Of a stretch of 11,385 nucleotides of DNA, positions 1 through 7,273 are shown in pieces. Source of the stretch: Xanthobacteraceae bacterium. GTDB taxonomy: Bacteria; Pseudomonadota; Alphaproteobacteria; Rhizobiales; Xanthobacteraceae. The notes beneath the pieces are model-generated. The model had not been told where the DNA came from. It ran no database searches and worked only from the letters and a program-made list of their open reading frames with translations. Location of the stretch: NCBI GenBank assembly GCA_030040825.1, contig JASHSY010000138.1:1-11385 (forward strand). Reading direction: 5' to 3'. Position numbers and translations under genes: made by a program. The stretch's first letter is position 1, and each line of letters begins with the position of its first letter.

Positions 1-245
1 GCGATGCCGCGGCGGCAGACCGCATCGGCAGCGAGGCCGTGCACTGGATCGTCGGCAAAGACAATCTCGCCCGAATCCGGCTTCATGGCGCCGGCTATCA
101 TATTGAATAACGTGGTTTTACCGGCGCCATTCGAACCGATGACGGCGAAGACCGCGCCTTGCGGCACGGCAAAGCTCACGCCATCGACGGCGATCAACCC
201 GCGGAAGCGCTTGCTGACATCGGCCAGCGTGAGCAGCGCAGTCAT
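1..245 (-). CDS. livG: ABC transporter ATP-binding protein, LivG type (partial, N-terminal 81 residues)
   Basis: N-terminal part of an ATPase that powers a branched-chain-amino-acid-type (HAAT) importer from the cytoplasmic face of the membrane. The gene runs off the left edge of the window, so Walker B and the signature motif are not visible. The translation begins MTALLTLADVSKRF and contains a clear Walker A loop, GSNGAGKTT, followed by LFNMIAGAMKPDSGEI, the usual LivG-type continuation. The ATG at 245-243 overlaps the TGA of the upstream permease gene (ATGA), so translation is probably coupled. It is the fourth gene of the operon; a livF-type second ATPase would be expected beyond the edge. 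It could be any HAAT-family ATPase, but its position after LivM favours the LivG role. Confidence 0.9.
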   Translation of the reverse strand, partial: MTALLTLADVSKRFRGLIAVDGVSFAVPQGAVFAVIGSNGAGKTTLFNMIAGAMKPDSGEIVFADDPVHGLAADAVCRRGI

Positions 246-1246
246 GGCTTACTCGTGCCGATGCCGAGAAGGCGCGCCAACGGCGGCCACACGCCATCGG
301 GTAGCGCGACGACCACGATCAACAGACAAACGCCATAAAACACCTGCGTCGCGCCCGGCAGGTCGACGCCGAAAGCGGTCATGATGGAATTGAGCGCCTC
401 GGCAAGGCCCTTGAGCACGAAGGCGCCGAGGATCGGACCGAACAAGGTACCGATGCCGCCGATGATCGGGCCGAGAATGATCTCGACCGAACGGAAAATA
501 CCGAACACCTGCTCGGGAAACAGATTGTTGTAAAAGAACGCGTAGAACACACCGGCGAACGACGTCATCGCCGCCGACACCATCACCGCGATCATCTTGT
601 AGCGGAAAGTATCGATGCCGGCCGAGCGGGCGGCCACTTCATCCTCGCGGATGGCGAGCCAAAAATAGCCGGCTCGGCTGCGCACCAGGAAATGGCACAG
701 CACGAACAGGAACGCGGTCGCCCCGAGGATAACGTAGTAGAACATCGCCGGATCGCCGCGCAGCAGCCAGGGATTGTTGTGCGCGTATTGTTTGACCGGC
801 ACGAACAGGCCGCTTGACGCATTGACGTAGTCCCAGTGGTCGAAGCCGACGCGGGCAAACTCGGCAAAGGCGATGGTCAGGATAGCGAAATAAATGCCGG
901 CGACGCGAAAGCGGAACGCCAGGAATCCGATGATTCCGCCGGCCGCAGTCGCGACCGGAATCGCGGCGACGAAGCCGAGCCACGGACCAACGCCGAAACG
1001 CGTGAACAGTGTCGCCGCAACATAACCGCCAAGCCCGAGATAGAGTGCATGGCCCAGCGAAAGCTGACCGGCGAAGCCCATCATGATGTTCCACGCCTGG
1101 CCGGTATAGGCGAAGTACAAAATGATGATCAGCACGGTGAGCAGATAATCGTTGACCAGCCAGGGCGCTGCCAGCAAAGCCGCCAGCAGCATGGCAAGCA
1201 GGATGGCGCTGCGCCGCGTCACGCCGGCGGTCAGGCGCGCCATCAT
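242..1246 (-). CDS. livM: Branched-chain amino acid-type ABC transporter permease, LivM family
   Basis: One of two inner-membrane permeases of a HAAT importer; it forms the translocation path with LivH. The 334-residue product has many hydrophobic segments starting at about residue 13. It carries the LivM hallmarks GFAGQLSLGHALYLGLGGY (about 57-75), a cytoplasmic coupling loop IREDEVAARSAGID (about 199-212), and GGIGTLFGPILGAF (about 263-276). The open frame extends upstream to 1516, but that part lies inside livH and encodes an Arg/His-rich shadow, so I place the start at 1246. There the ATG overlaps the livH TGA (ATGA) and AAGAGG lies 5 bases upstream. A second ATG follows immediately at 1243. 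Length is normal for the family. The transported substrate cannot be deduced. Confidence 0.92.
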   Translation of the reverse strand: MMARLTAGVTRRSAILLAMLLAALLAAPWLVNDYLLTVLIIILYFAYTGQAWNIMMGFAGQLSLGHALYLGLGGYVAATLFTRFGVGPWLGFVAAIPVATAAGGIIGFLAFRFRVAGIYFAILTIAFAEFARVGFDHWDYVNASSGLFVPVKQYAHNNPWLLRGDPAMFYYVILGATAFLFVLCHFLVRSRAGYFWLAIREDEVAARSAGIDTFRYKMIAVMVSAAMTSFAGVFYAFFYNNLFPEQVFGIFRSVEIILGPIIGGIGTLFGPILGAFVLKGLAEALNSIMTAFGVDLPGATQVFYGVCLLIVVVALPDGVWPPLARLLGIGTSKP

Positions 1247-2115
1247 GCCAGCCTCTTGCCGAGAATTCCCTGCGGCCTGAATAGCAGCACCAGAACGAGA
1301 ATAGCGAACGCGAACATGCTTTTCGCCGACGGCGTGAACAGTAGGCCGGCAAGCGCTTCGGTGAGGCCGATCAGCACGCCGCCGACCAGCGCGCCCGGCA
1401 TCGAACCCAGGCCGCCGGTGATGACGATAACGAAAGCAAGCAGCGTATAGCTCGGCCCCAGCATCGGCGTCGCATCGACCAACAGCGTCATCATGGTCCC
1501 GGCAGCACCGACGCAAGCCGCACCGAGGCCGAAGGTCAGCGCATAGAGCCGCTTGACGTCGAGTCCGACCACCAGCGCACCGGTGTGATTGTCGGCGCCG
1601 GCACGGATCGCCTTGCCGATCAGTGTGAAGCGGAAGAACACGAACAAGGCAGCGGCGAATATGATCGCAGCGATGCCCGCATAGACCTTGGCGGCGTCGA
1701 CGATAATCCGGCCGAACTGGAAGCTGTCGAAGCCGTAGGCAGTCTGCACCGTGCGCGCGTCGGGGCCGAAGATGATCAGCAACGTGTTAGTGATAATGAT
1801 GGCGAGCGCCACCAGCAGCAGAAACTGGCTGTGTTCCGGCCGGGTGATGAACGGGTTGATCAGGCCGCGCTGGAGTACATAACCGAAAACGAACAGCACC
1901 GCCGCGATCGGAACAAGCAAGACGAGCGGATCGACGTGCAGCGCCGAGCACAGCACCACGGCGAGGAACATGGCAACGGTCATCATTTCGCCGTGGGCAA
2001 AATTGACCACGCGCACCACGCCGAAGATGACCGACAGCCCGAGCGCCATCAGGCCGTAGACCAAGCCGGTCAAAACTCCGCCAATGGCGACGTTGAGATA
2101 GACCTCAAGCGGCAT
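1243..2115 (-). CDS. livH: Branched-chain amino acid-type ABC transporter permease, LivH family
   Basis: Inner-membrane permease partner of LivM, 290 residues, a typical length. Hallmarks are an N-terminal membrane segment with GLVYGLMALGLSVIFGVVR, then VVNFAHGEMMTVAMF (residues 36-50). The C-terminal part has GGLGSMPGALVGGVLIGL and the family ending LLFRPQGILG. The protein is almost entirely hydrophobic. It is the second gene of the operon, 76 bases after the binding-protein gene and overlapping livM by the ATGA arrangement. The ribosome-binding site upstream of the ATG is weak (GGTGA only). The gap before it contains a hairpin that may set its expression below that of the binding protein. 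Confidence 0.92.
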   Translation of the reverse strand: MPLEVYLNVAIGGVLTGLVYGLMALGLSVIFGVVRVVNFAHGEMMTVAMFLAVVLCSALHVDPLVLLVPIAAVLFVFGYVLQRGLINPFITRPEHSQFLLLVALAIIITNTLLIIFGPDARTVQTAYGFDSFQFGRIIVDAAKVYAGIAAIIFAAALFVFFRFTLIGKAIRAGADNHTGALVVGLDVKRLYALTFGLGAACVGAAGTMMTLLVDATPMLGPSYTLLAFVIVITGGLGSMPGALVGGVLIGLTEALAGLLFTPSAKSMFAFAILVLVLLFRPQGILGKRLA

Positions 2116-2158
2116 CCGTCACCGATGAGCGCGAGCGCGGAATTGATCCAAATTTTTT

Positions 2159-2180
2159 CTCCCCGCCAAAAGCCGGGGAG
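2159..2180. repeat. Short inverted repeat between binding-protein and LivH genes
   Basis: A 7-bp perfect stem, CTCCCCG (2159-2165) and CGGGGAG (2174-2180), with an 8-base loop. It lies 11 bases after the stop of the binding-protein gene and 43 bases before livH. In the direction of transcription (minus) it is followed by A residues, not T, so it is not a canonical intrinsic terminator. The position fits an mRNA-stabilising or processing hairpin that would let the binding protein accumulate above the permeases, as is known for other binding-protein-dependent transporters. That role is inference. Confidence 0.5.
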
Positions 2181-2191
2181 GATCGCAGAGA

Positions 2192-3439
2192 TTAACCGCG
2201 ATTCTGATACGGCGTCATCGGCCATTCCGGCTTGGTGTTGGCGGCGTCCTGCGGCGCCAGGATCACGTCCTTGCCGCCGCGGTTCTGGATGGCGCCGTCC
2301 TTGACCTTGTCGTTCTGGCCCTTGGCGTTAAAGCTGATGCCCGGGCCAATACTGGCGTTATCAGTGATGTTGGTGGTACGGATGGCATCGGTTAGCGCCT
2401 TGGGATCGGTCGAACCGGCCCGCTTGTAGGCGTCAGCCGCAACCAAAAGCGCCTCGAATGTGAAGACCTGGTTGGTGTTGAGCTGCACGCCGGGAAAGCT
2501 CTTGGCCAGAGCGGCTTCCAGAACGCCGGTGAGTTTCTTGTGCGGGTCGTACCAGGGCACAAAGCTGATTGGCCCGTCGGCGAGCTTGCCGAGCGTCTTG
2601 AAGTACTGGTCGTCGTACCAGCCCGGGCCCATGCTCAGGATCGCCTGCGGCGTCCAGCGCTGCTTGACCAGTTCGCGTGTCAGCAGCATCGCATCGTTGA
2701 GACGGCTGACCACCAGCAGCGCGTCAGCGTTGGTCGCCTTCGCTTTCGTCACCTCGACCGAGAGGTCGCGCGCCGCCGGATCGTAGGCGATCTTTTCCAC
2801 GATTGAATATGGCATATTGAACTTCGGCATGACGTGTTCAACAGCGCCGGCAATCGCCGTGCCGTAAGTGTCGTTGATATGCAGGAACACCACCGTTTTC
2901 GGCGTATGGCCGGCCGCGGCGAAAACTTCCTTTTGGTTGTTAAAAGCATCGCCGACGATCATCGGTCCGGTGGGAAAATTGCGAAAAACGAACTTGTAGC
3001 CCTGCTCGGTAATTTGCGGGGCGCCGGCGATATTGATCACCAGCGGGATACCCTTCTGCTCGGCGACCTGGGCGATGGCCGTGGTCTGACCGGAATCGAA
3101 TGCGCCGACCAGAAGCTGCGCTCCTTCGCTAATCAGCTTCTCAGCGCGGGCGCGGGCAGTATCGACGTTGGATTCGGTATCGCCATTCATGACTGTCAGT
3201 TCCGGCAGGCCCATCGATTTGAGGATGGCCGGGGCGATATCGACGCCGCGCTGGCAATCCTGGCCAATGCCAGCCTGCAAGCCCGAGCGCGGCAGCAGGA
3301 CGCCGACCTTGAGTGGACCACCCGCCGCGCGCACGATATTGAACGGCGCCATGCCGGCGATGAAGCCGGCGGCACCGAGGCCGGCAGTGAGAGTGCGGCG
3401 GGTTAGCCGCGCGGATTTCGACTGCGGTCTGCGTGTCAT
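2192..3439 (-). CDS. HAAT-type ABC transporter substrate-binding protein with Tat-like signal
   Basis: Periplasmic solute receptor of the Peripla_BP_6 (LivK-like) type, 415 residues, which delivers ligand to the LivHMG permease. The N-terminus has basic residues, then TRRTLTAG (13-20) and a hydrophobic stretch ending near VRAAG (36-40). This resembles a twin-arginine signal, with cleavage probably after residue 38. The mature part opens with LKVGVLLPRSG, the standard first strand of the fold, and contains LLVGAFDSGQTTAIAQVA and the PLVINIAGAP segment typical of these receptors. GGGAGGA lies 7 bases upstream of the ATG, a strong ribosome-binding site consistent with high expression. It is the first gene of the operon and divergent from a MarR regulator. 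The ligand is unknown: amino acids, aromatic acids and amides are all handled by this family. Confidence 0.92.
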   Translation of the reverse strand: MTRRPQSKSARLTRRTLTAGLGAAGFIAGMAPFNIVRAAGGPLKVGVLLPRSGLQAGIGQDCQRGVDIAPAILKSMGLPELTVMNGDTESNVDTARARAEKLISEGAQLLVGAFDSGQTTAIAQVAEQKGIPLVINIAGAPQITEQGYKFVFRNFPTGPMIVGDAFNNQKEVFAAAGHTPKTVVFLHINDTYGTAIAGAVEHVMPKFNMPYSIVEKIAYDPAARDLSVEVTKAKATNADALLVVSRLNDAMLLTRELVKQRWTPQAILSMGPGWYDDQYFKTLGKLADGPISFVPWYDPHKKLTGVLEAALAKSFPGVQLNTNQVFTFEALLVAADAYKRAGSTDPKALTDAIRTTNITDNASIGPGISFNAKGQNDKVKDGAIQNRGGKDVILAPQDAANTKPEWPMTPYQNRG

Positions 3440-3563
3440 AACAATATCCTCCCAACGTTATGTTATCCGGCTTTCCCCATGATGCCGGACCAAGGCGAGC
3501 GACCACAGGCCCGAAAGTGTCGCGGGGCCGCGCCGCGCTCATGCACCAGGCCTTCAGTGCGGC

Positions 3564-3592
3564 ATATTGTTGACCTTGACAACAATCGTCAA
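3564..3592 (-). promoter_or_regulatory. Candidate sigma70-type promoter for the transporter operon
   Basis: Read on the minus strand, TTGACG (3592-3587) is a good -35 box, followed after 17 bases by CAATAT (3569-3564), a weak -10 box matching about three of six consensus positions. Transcription would start near 3557, leaving a leader of about 115 bases before the binding-protein ATG. The boxes flank and overlap the inverted repeats described separately. No better promoter is visible elsewhere in the gap. Confidence 0.35.
3566..3592. promoter_or_regulatory. Overlapping inverted repeats, probable MarR operator
   Basis: Two overlapping inverted repeats lie in the divergent gap. The first is ATTGTTG (3566-3572) with CAACAAT (3580-3586), a perfect 7-bp dyad with a 7-base spacer. 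The second is TTGAC (3576-3580) with GTCAA (3588-3592), also with a 7-base spacer. TTGAC also occurs directly repeated at 3570. MarR-family dimers typically bind AT-richer dyads of about 16-20 bp carrying TTG/CAA half-sites beside their own gene. The site ends 17 bases before the marR start and covers the candidate transporter promoter, so binding could repress both directions. Confidence 0.55.
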
Positions 3593-3609
3593 TACCAATC
3601 GGCGCCGCT

Positions 3610-4128
3610 ATGGCCAAATCGAGCGTCAAGTCGAACATCAGGTCGAGGATTCCGGGCAAGCAGGCCCTCCCCTATCGCAACACGCAGGCGACGTGCCGCT
3701 CGGCACGCCCGGCGATTGCACTTGACGCGCTCGACGCCCACCTGGGCTATTTCATCAGGCGCGCGCAAATCTGGGTGTTTGGGGATTTCATCCGCACGCT
3801 CGAAAGCATCGATGTCAGCCCCGCGCAGTATTCGGTGTTGGTGGTGACCGGCGCTAATCGTGGGCTGTCGCAGGCAGAACTGGCGGCTACGCTCGGCATC
3901 GAGCGCGCGCGTCTGGTCCGCCTGTTGCATCGGCTGGAAGATCGCAGCCTGGTCCAACGGTTGCCGTCGTCCGCCGATGGGCGCCGTCACGCGTTGCGGC
4001 TGACATCGCAAGGCCGCAGCTTGCTGGCGCGAGCCAAGGCGCTGGCGGCGCGGCACGAGAAGCGGCTTGCCGAAAAGCTCGGCGACGAACGCCACAAAAT
4101 GCTGCTCGCCGCGCTACGCGAATTCTAG
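3610..4128 (+). CDS. MarR-family transcriptional regulator
   Basis: Dimeric winged-helix DNA-binding repressor, usually released by a small, often aromatic or phenolic, ligand. The 172-residue product has a dimerisation helix region (about 36-70) and a helix-turn-helix with LSQAELAATLGIERARLVR (86-104). The wing and the diagnostic DGRRHALRLTSQG (123-135) match the D-x-R-x3-L-x-L-T signature of MarR. The N-terminal 35 residues are basic and longer than usual, but no alternative start exists downstream before the conserved part. The ATG at 3610 has no clear Shine-Dalgarno sequence. The gene is divergent from the HAAT transporter operon, with a palindrome in between, so it most likely controls that operon and itself. 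Confidence 0.88.
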   Translation: MAKSSVKSNIRSRIPGKQALPYRNTQATCRSARPAIALDALDAHLGYFIRRAQIWVFGDFIRTLESIDVSPAQYSVLVVTGANRGLSQAELAATLGIERARLVRLLHRLEDRSLVQRLPSSADGRRHALRLTSQGRSLLARAKALAARHEKRLAEKLGDERHKMLLAALREF

Positions 4129-4206
4129 CGGCGCCGACCCGTAGACGCGCGCGCTATGTCCACCGTCGGTGCGCAGCAAACATTAGAAATCGACGCCAAG
4201 CGACGT

Positions 4207-4659
4207 TTATTTGCCGGCAAGAGCGATGGCTTGGATTTCCACCAATGACCCAAAGTGGAGTTTCGAAGAGACGGCAACGACTCGCGCCGGACGATGCTTA
4301 CCAAACATATCGGCATAAACCCGATTGACCTTTGGCCAATTTTCGATGTCGGTGACATAAACCGTAACGCTGACAACGCGATCGAGACTCGAATTAGCGG
4401 CCCGGAGGATTGCATCCACGTTGGACAACGCCTGTCGCGTCTGCGCCTCAATGCCCGCCGGAATTTCGTGGCCGCCCCCGGGCTTGATCGGCAGCTGGCC
4501 CGAAACAAAGACGAATCCGTTAGCAACGACTGCTTGACTGTAGTGTCCTCCTGGAGGAGGCGCCTGGTCCGTTTCAATCGATCGAATTGTCTGCGACGAC
4601 GCCGCTGAGCTCGTGAAGGCTAACATCGCAATTGCCGCCGCTGTGCCGATGAATTTCAT
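4207..4659 (-). CDS. RidA (YjgF/YER057c/UK114) family protein with signal peptide
   Basis: RidA proteins are trimeric enamine/imine deaminases that hydrolyse reactive imines formed by PLP enzymes, usually in the cytoplasm. This 150-residue product starts MKFIGTAAAIAMLAFTSSA, a typical Sec signal peptide with likely cleavage near residues 19-22, so it should be periplasmic. The fold follows: GGHYSQAVVANGFVFVSGQ (37-55), QALSNVDAILRAANSSLD (76-93) and RPARVVAVSSKL (123-134). The catalytic-type arginine is kept (R126), as is the glutamate in VEIQAIA (E141). The frame is open upstream to 4737, but the signal peptide favours the ATG at 4659. Two 60-base stretches, 4261-4320 and 4321-4380, are 31/60 and 30/60 G+C, against 48/60 in 5641-5700 of the amidase gene, so transfer is possible. 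It is convergent with marR. Confidence 0.85.
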   Translation of the reverse strand: MKFIGTAAAIAMLAFTSSAASSQTIRSIETDQAPPPGGHYSQAVVANGFVFVSGQLPIKPGGGHEIPAGIEAQTRQALSNVDAILRAANSSLDRVVSVTVYVTDIENWPKVNRVYADMFGKHRPARVVAVSSKLHFGSLVEIQAIALAGK

Positions 4660-4784
4660 GCGCGCGTTCCACGGCAGAATAGTTTGTGCGGAGACAAAGC
4701 GTAGCATAACTTTCCGCAACCCTGAAAGGTGCTTCACATCGTTACAAACTCGGAGGCAAGCCGGTGGCCGCCATCGACACGCCC

Positions 4785-6092
4785 CTAATCAGCCAGCGCC
4801 TTTTCCACCGCGGCGGCGATGCGCAACAGCGTGCGGTCGCTACCGTGGCGACCGATCAGCATCAGGCCGACCGGGAGCGGCGACGACCGCAGCGGCAGCG
4901 AGATCGCGCACAGATCGAAGAAATTGCCGATGGCGGTGTTACGGATCAAACGATTGTGGCGCGCGAAGAAAGTCTTTTGCTCGGCTACTTCCGCGATGGT
5001 CGGCGCAACGATTGGCGTGGTCGGCATAATCAGCGCATCGAGCATGGCGAGCCGATCGTCCAGCGCCCGAACCAGCCGCTCCCGCGCGCGCAGGGTTTCC
5101 ACGTAATCCGCAGCCGCGATAGCGCAGCCGCGCTCGATGCGCGCCCGCACGTTTGCATCGATCTCGGCGCCGCGTCGCGCGATGCGGTCGCGATGAATGG
5201 CGCAGGCTTCGGCCGGCGGGATGCCGCCTTTGGCCAGTACCGCATTCATCTCGTCGAACTGTGCGATTTTTTCCGTGCTGATACGCACACCCGCGTCGTC
5301 GAGACGCTTGATCGCGGCAGCGAAGGCGGCAGCAACATGATTGTCGAGATCGTCGAGCGGCAGGCCCTCGTCGAGCCCAAAACGCAAACTATCGAGCGCG
5401 AGCGGCACAAGCGGCGCCGGTTCTTGACCGGCCAGGACCGCGTCGGTGTCGGCGCATTCTGCAACGCTGCCTGCGAGCGGCCCGACCGAATCGAGCGTGA
5501 AGCTCAACGGGAAAGCGCCGTCGGTCGGCACCCGGCGCTTGGTCGGCTTGAAACCGACAATGCCGCAGAGCGCCGCCGGAATCCGCACCGAGCCGCCGGT
5601 ATCGCTGCCGATCGCGATCTCGCACATGCCGTCGCCGGCGGCGACGGCGGCGCCCGACGACGAGCCGCCGGGAATGCGTGCGCGGTCCGCCGGATTGCCG
5701 GGCGTGCCGAAGTGCGGGTTCGCACCGATCGAGGAATAGGCGAACTCGGTCATGTTGGTCTTGGCGACAATCACCGCGCCGCTTCCGCGCAGCCGCCGCA
5801 CAATCAGCGCGTCTACCTCCGCGGGTTTGGCTTCTTCAGCCAGCACTTTCGAGCCAGCGCGGGTCTTTTCGCCGGCAACGTCGAACAAATCCTTGATGCT
5901 GATGATGGCGCCGTCGAGCGGGCCGAGCGTGACGCCATGCGCGGCGCGGGCATCGGCGGCGGCCGCCGCGGCGCGGGCTTCCTCGGCATAGACAGTCAGG
6001 CAGGCGCGTACCCCCTCACCTTTTGGATCGGCGATGCGGGCGAGCGCCTGTTCGAGCCGGTCGCGGCTGGATTGCGTTTTTTTCATCTTCAT
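4785..6092 (-). CDS. Amidase-signature family hydrolase
   Basis: Serine hydrolase cleaving a carboxamide bond with a Ser-cisSer-Lys triad; probably cytoplasmic, as no signal peptide is seen. Taking the ATG at 6092 gives 435 residues, normal for the family. SIKDLF supplies the catalytic Lys (K67), PGGSSSGAAVAAG (141-153) supplies the cis-Ser (about S144), and GSDTGGSVRIPAALCGIVG (162-180) supplies the nucleophile (S168). The spacing between cis-Ser and nucleophile is the usual 24 residues. The start is uncertain: a GTG at 6116 and an ATG at 6086 are also in frame and none has a strong ribosome-binding site. The gene is upstream of the RidA gene on the same strand (125-base gap) and divergent from the oxidoreductase. 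The substrate is unknown; GatA is unlikely without gatB or gatC nearby. Confidence 0.9.
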   Translation of the reverse strand: MKMKKTQSSRDRLEQALARIADPKGEGVRACLTVYAEEARAAAAAADARAAHGVTLGPLDGAIISIKDLFDVAGEKTRAGSKVLAEEAKPAEVDALIVRRLRGSGAVIVAKTNMTEFAYSSIGANPHFGTPGNPADRARIPGGSSSGAAVAAGDGMCEIAIGSDTGGSVRIPAALCGIVGFKPTKRRVPTDGAFPLSFTLDSVGPLAGSVAECADTDAVLAGQEPAPLVPLALDSLRFGLDEGLPLDDLDNHVAAAFAAAIKRLDDAGVRISTEKIAQFDEMNAVLAKGGIPPAEACAIHRDRIARRGAEIDANVRARIERGCAIAAADYVETLRARERLVRALDDRLAMLDALIMPTTPIVAPTIAEVAEQKTFFARHNRLIRNTAIGNFFDLCAISLPLRSSPLPVGLMLIGRHGSDRTLLRIAAAVEKALAD

Positions 6093-6368
6093 TCGGCCAT
6101 CGGTGTTCGAAGTCACAGATCAGATTGCGGAGCAATCCGGGTGAGGGGGCATGGTCGCTGTCCGAACCTACCGGAAACGCCCCCTCACCCCAACCCTCTC
6201 CTGCGCCTTCGTACTCAGGCGCTTCGGCGGACACCAAACCCGCCGAAGCTCGCCGGGCGAGCGGAGGCGGGCCGCGCGCGGGGAAACGGAGCGAGTGCGC
6301 GTGATTGCCCAACGCGTGTTGAACCGCCATGATCCAGCGATAACGAAGAACGATAAGGACGAAAGACG
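6093..6368. repeat. Hairpin-dense intergenic region, REP-like mosaic
   Basis: The divergent gap between amidase and oxidoreductase contains five inverted repeats in about 140 bases. They are GATTGC/GCAATC (6123-6128, 6132-6137); a 12-bp dyad around GTGAGGGGGC (6139-6150, 6179-6190); GCGCCT/AGGCGC (6203-6208, 6217-6222); a perfect 10-bp dyad GCTTCGGCGG/CCGCCGAAGC (6221-6230, 6240-6249); and GCTCGCC/GGCGAGC (6248-6254, 6256-6262). The CCCCTCACCCCAACCCTCTC stretch at 6181-6200 resembles, from memory, a dispersed intergenic repeat of alphaproteobacteria. No coding frame here looks real. Promoters for both flanking genes must lie in or beside it; none is clear to me. Confidence 0.6.
6355..6359 (+). 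promoter_or_regulatory. Ribosome-binding site of the oxidoreductase gene
   Basis: AAGGA lies 9 bases before the ATG at 6369 and supports that start. Confidence 0.55.
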
Positions 6369-7268
6369 ATGCCGGAAGAAAAGCCGACATTCTGTTTGAT
6401 CGGTTTTGGCGAAGCAGGCCAGGCGATCGCGTCGGGGCTGCGCGAAGCCGGCGCCGGACGCGTCGTCGCCTGGGACATTTTGTTCCCGAAACCCGCGGGC
6501 GAACGGCTCCAGCGCGCCGCCGCCGCAATCGGCGTCGATTGCGCTTCATCCGCCGCTGAGGCCGTGCGCAACGCCGACTTTATCGTCTCGGCGGTCACCG
6601 CGGCTTCGAGCGTCGAGGCCGCGCGCTCGGTCGAGCAGCATCTTGCCGGCAGGCCGTACTTCCTCGACATCAACTCGGTTTCACCGGGACGCAAACGGGA
6701 AACCGCGAAACTGCTCGGCGGCAGCGCACGCTATGTCGATGTCGCGGTGCTCGGACCGATCCACCCGGCACGGCACCAGACACCGATGCTGCTCGCCGGC
6801 ACCGATGCCGCCGCGGTTGCCGCACTCCTTGGCACGCTCGACATGCGCGTCACCGTCGGCGGGCCGGCAGTCGGTGCCGCGGCGGCGATCAAGATGGTGC
6901 GCAGCGTGATGATAAAGGGCATCGAGGCGCTGACCTTCGAGTGTTTCCTCGCCGCCGCGCGCGCCGGTGTGGTCGAGGAGGTCGCCGCCTCGCTGAAGAA
7001 TAATTTCCCCGGCCTCGATTGGAAGAAACTCATTCCCTACAATCTCGAACGCATGGCCCGCCACGGCGAGCGCCGCGCCGCCGAGATGGAAGAAGTGGTG
7101 GCAATGCTGCCCGAACTCGGCGTCGAGCCGCTGATGGCGGCCGCGACGGTCAAGCGTCAGCGCGAAATGGGCCGGATCGGCACACAGGCCTCGGTGCGCA
7201 ATGTGCTGGAAATGGACGGCGCGACGATCCTCAACGCCGTCAGCGCGGCAGCGGGCGACCGGAATTAA
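6369..7268 (+). CDS. NAD(P)-dependent oxidoreductase, beta-hydroxyacid dehydrogenase/DUF1932 type
   Basis: Cytosolic dehydrogenase of the 6-phosphogluconate/3-hydroxyisobutyrate dehydrogenase superfamily, 299 residues. The N-terminal Rossmann domain opens CLIGFGEAGQAIASGL (9-24), giving the GxGxxG dinucleotide motif. FLDINSVSPGRKRET (98-112) matches the substrate-binding strand of the family. KMVRSVMIKGIEAL (175-188) carries the expected catalytic lysine (K175) at the start of the all-helical C-terminal domain, which resembles DUF1932. The substrate is probably a 2- or 3-hydroxy acid, but none can be assigned. Relatives such as L-threonate 2-dehydrogenase work with a class II aldolase-like decarboxylase; one such protein is encoded about 1.6 kb away, but the matching kinase is absent here. 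The gene stands alone on its strand, divergent from the amidase. Confidence 0.85.
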   Translation: MPEEKPTFCLIGFGEAGQAIASGLREAGAGRVVAWDILFPKPAGERLQRAAAAIGVDCASSAAEAVRNADFIVSAVTAASSVEAARSVEQHLAGRPYFLDINSVSPGRKRETAKLLGGSARYVDVAVLGPIHPARHQTPMLLAGTDAAAVAALLGTLDMRVTVGGPAVGAAAAIKMVRSVMIKGIEALTFECFLAAARAGVVEEVAASLKNNFPGLDWKKLIPYNLERMARHGERRAAEMEEVVAMLPELGVEPLMAAATVKRQREMGRIGTQASVRNVLEMDGATILNAVSAAAGDRN

Positions 7269-7273
7269 GTTTG

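Noticed and set aside
1247..1516. Upstream extension of livM by 90 codons.
   Set aside because: It lies wholly inside livH, encodes an Arg/His-rich stretch unlike a permease, and the ATGA overlap at 1246 gives a natural start.
2159..2180. Intrinsic terminator after the binding-protein gene.
   Set aside because: The T-run lies on the wrong side of the stem for minus-strand transcription, and the permease genes continue the operon.
836..2304. Plus-strand open frames (836-1450 and 1585-2304) opposite livM and livH.
   Set aside because: Low-complexity, charged translations with no motif; the minus strand encodes clear permeases.
3576..3581. Perfect TTGACA as a -35 box for marR.
   Set aside because: No -10-like sequence lies 16-18 bases downstream; the hexamer is better explained as part of the dyads.
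4129..4206. Terminator or small gene between the convergent marR and RidA genes.
   Set aside because: No stem with a T-run and no plausible start with ribosome-binding site found in this 78-base gap.
4764..6332. A 522-codon open frame on the plus strand, antisense to the whole amidase gene.
   Set aside because: Its translation is Arg/Ala/Gln/Asp-rich with no recognisable domain, while the opposite strand carries complete amidase motifs. Long antisense frames are common in high-G+C DNA.
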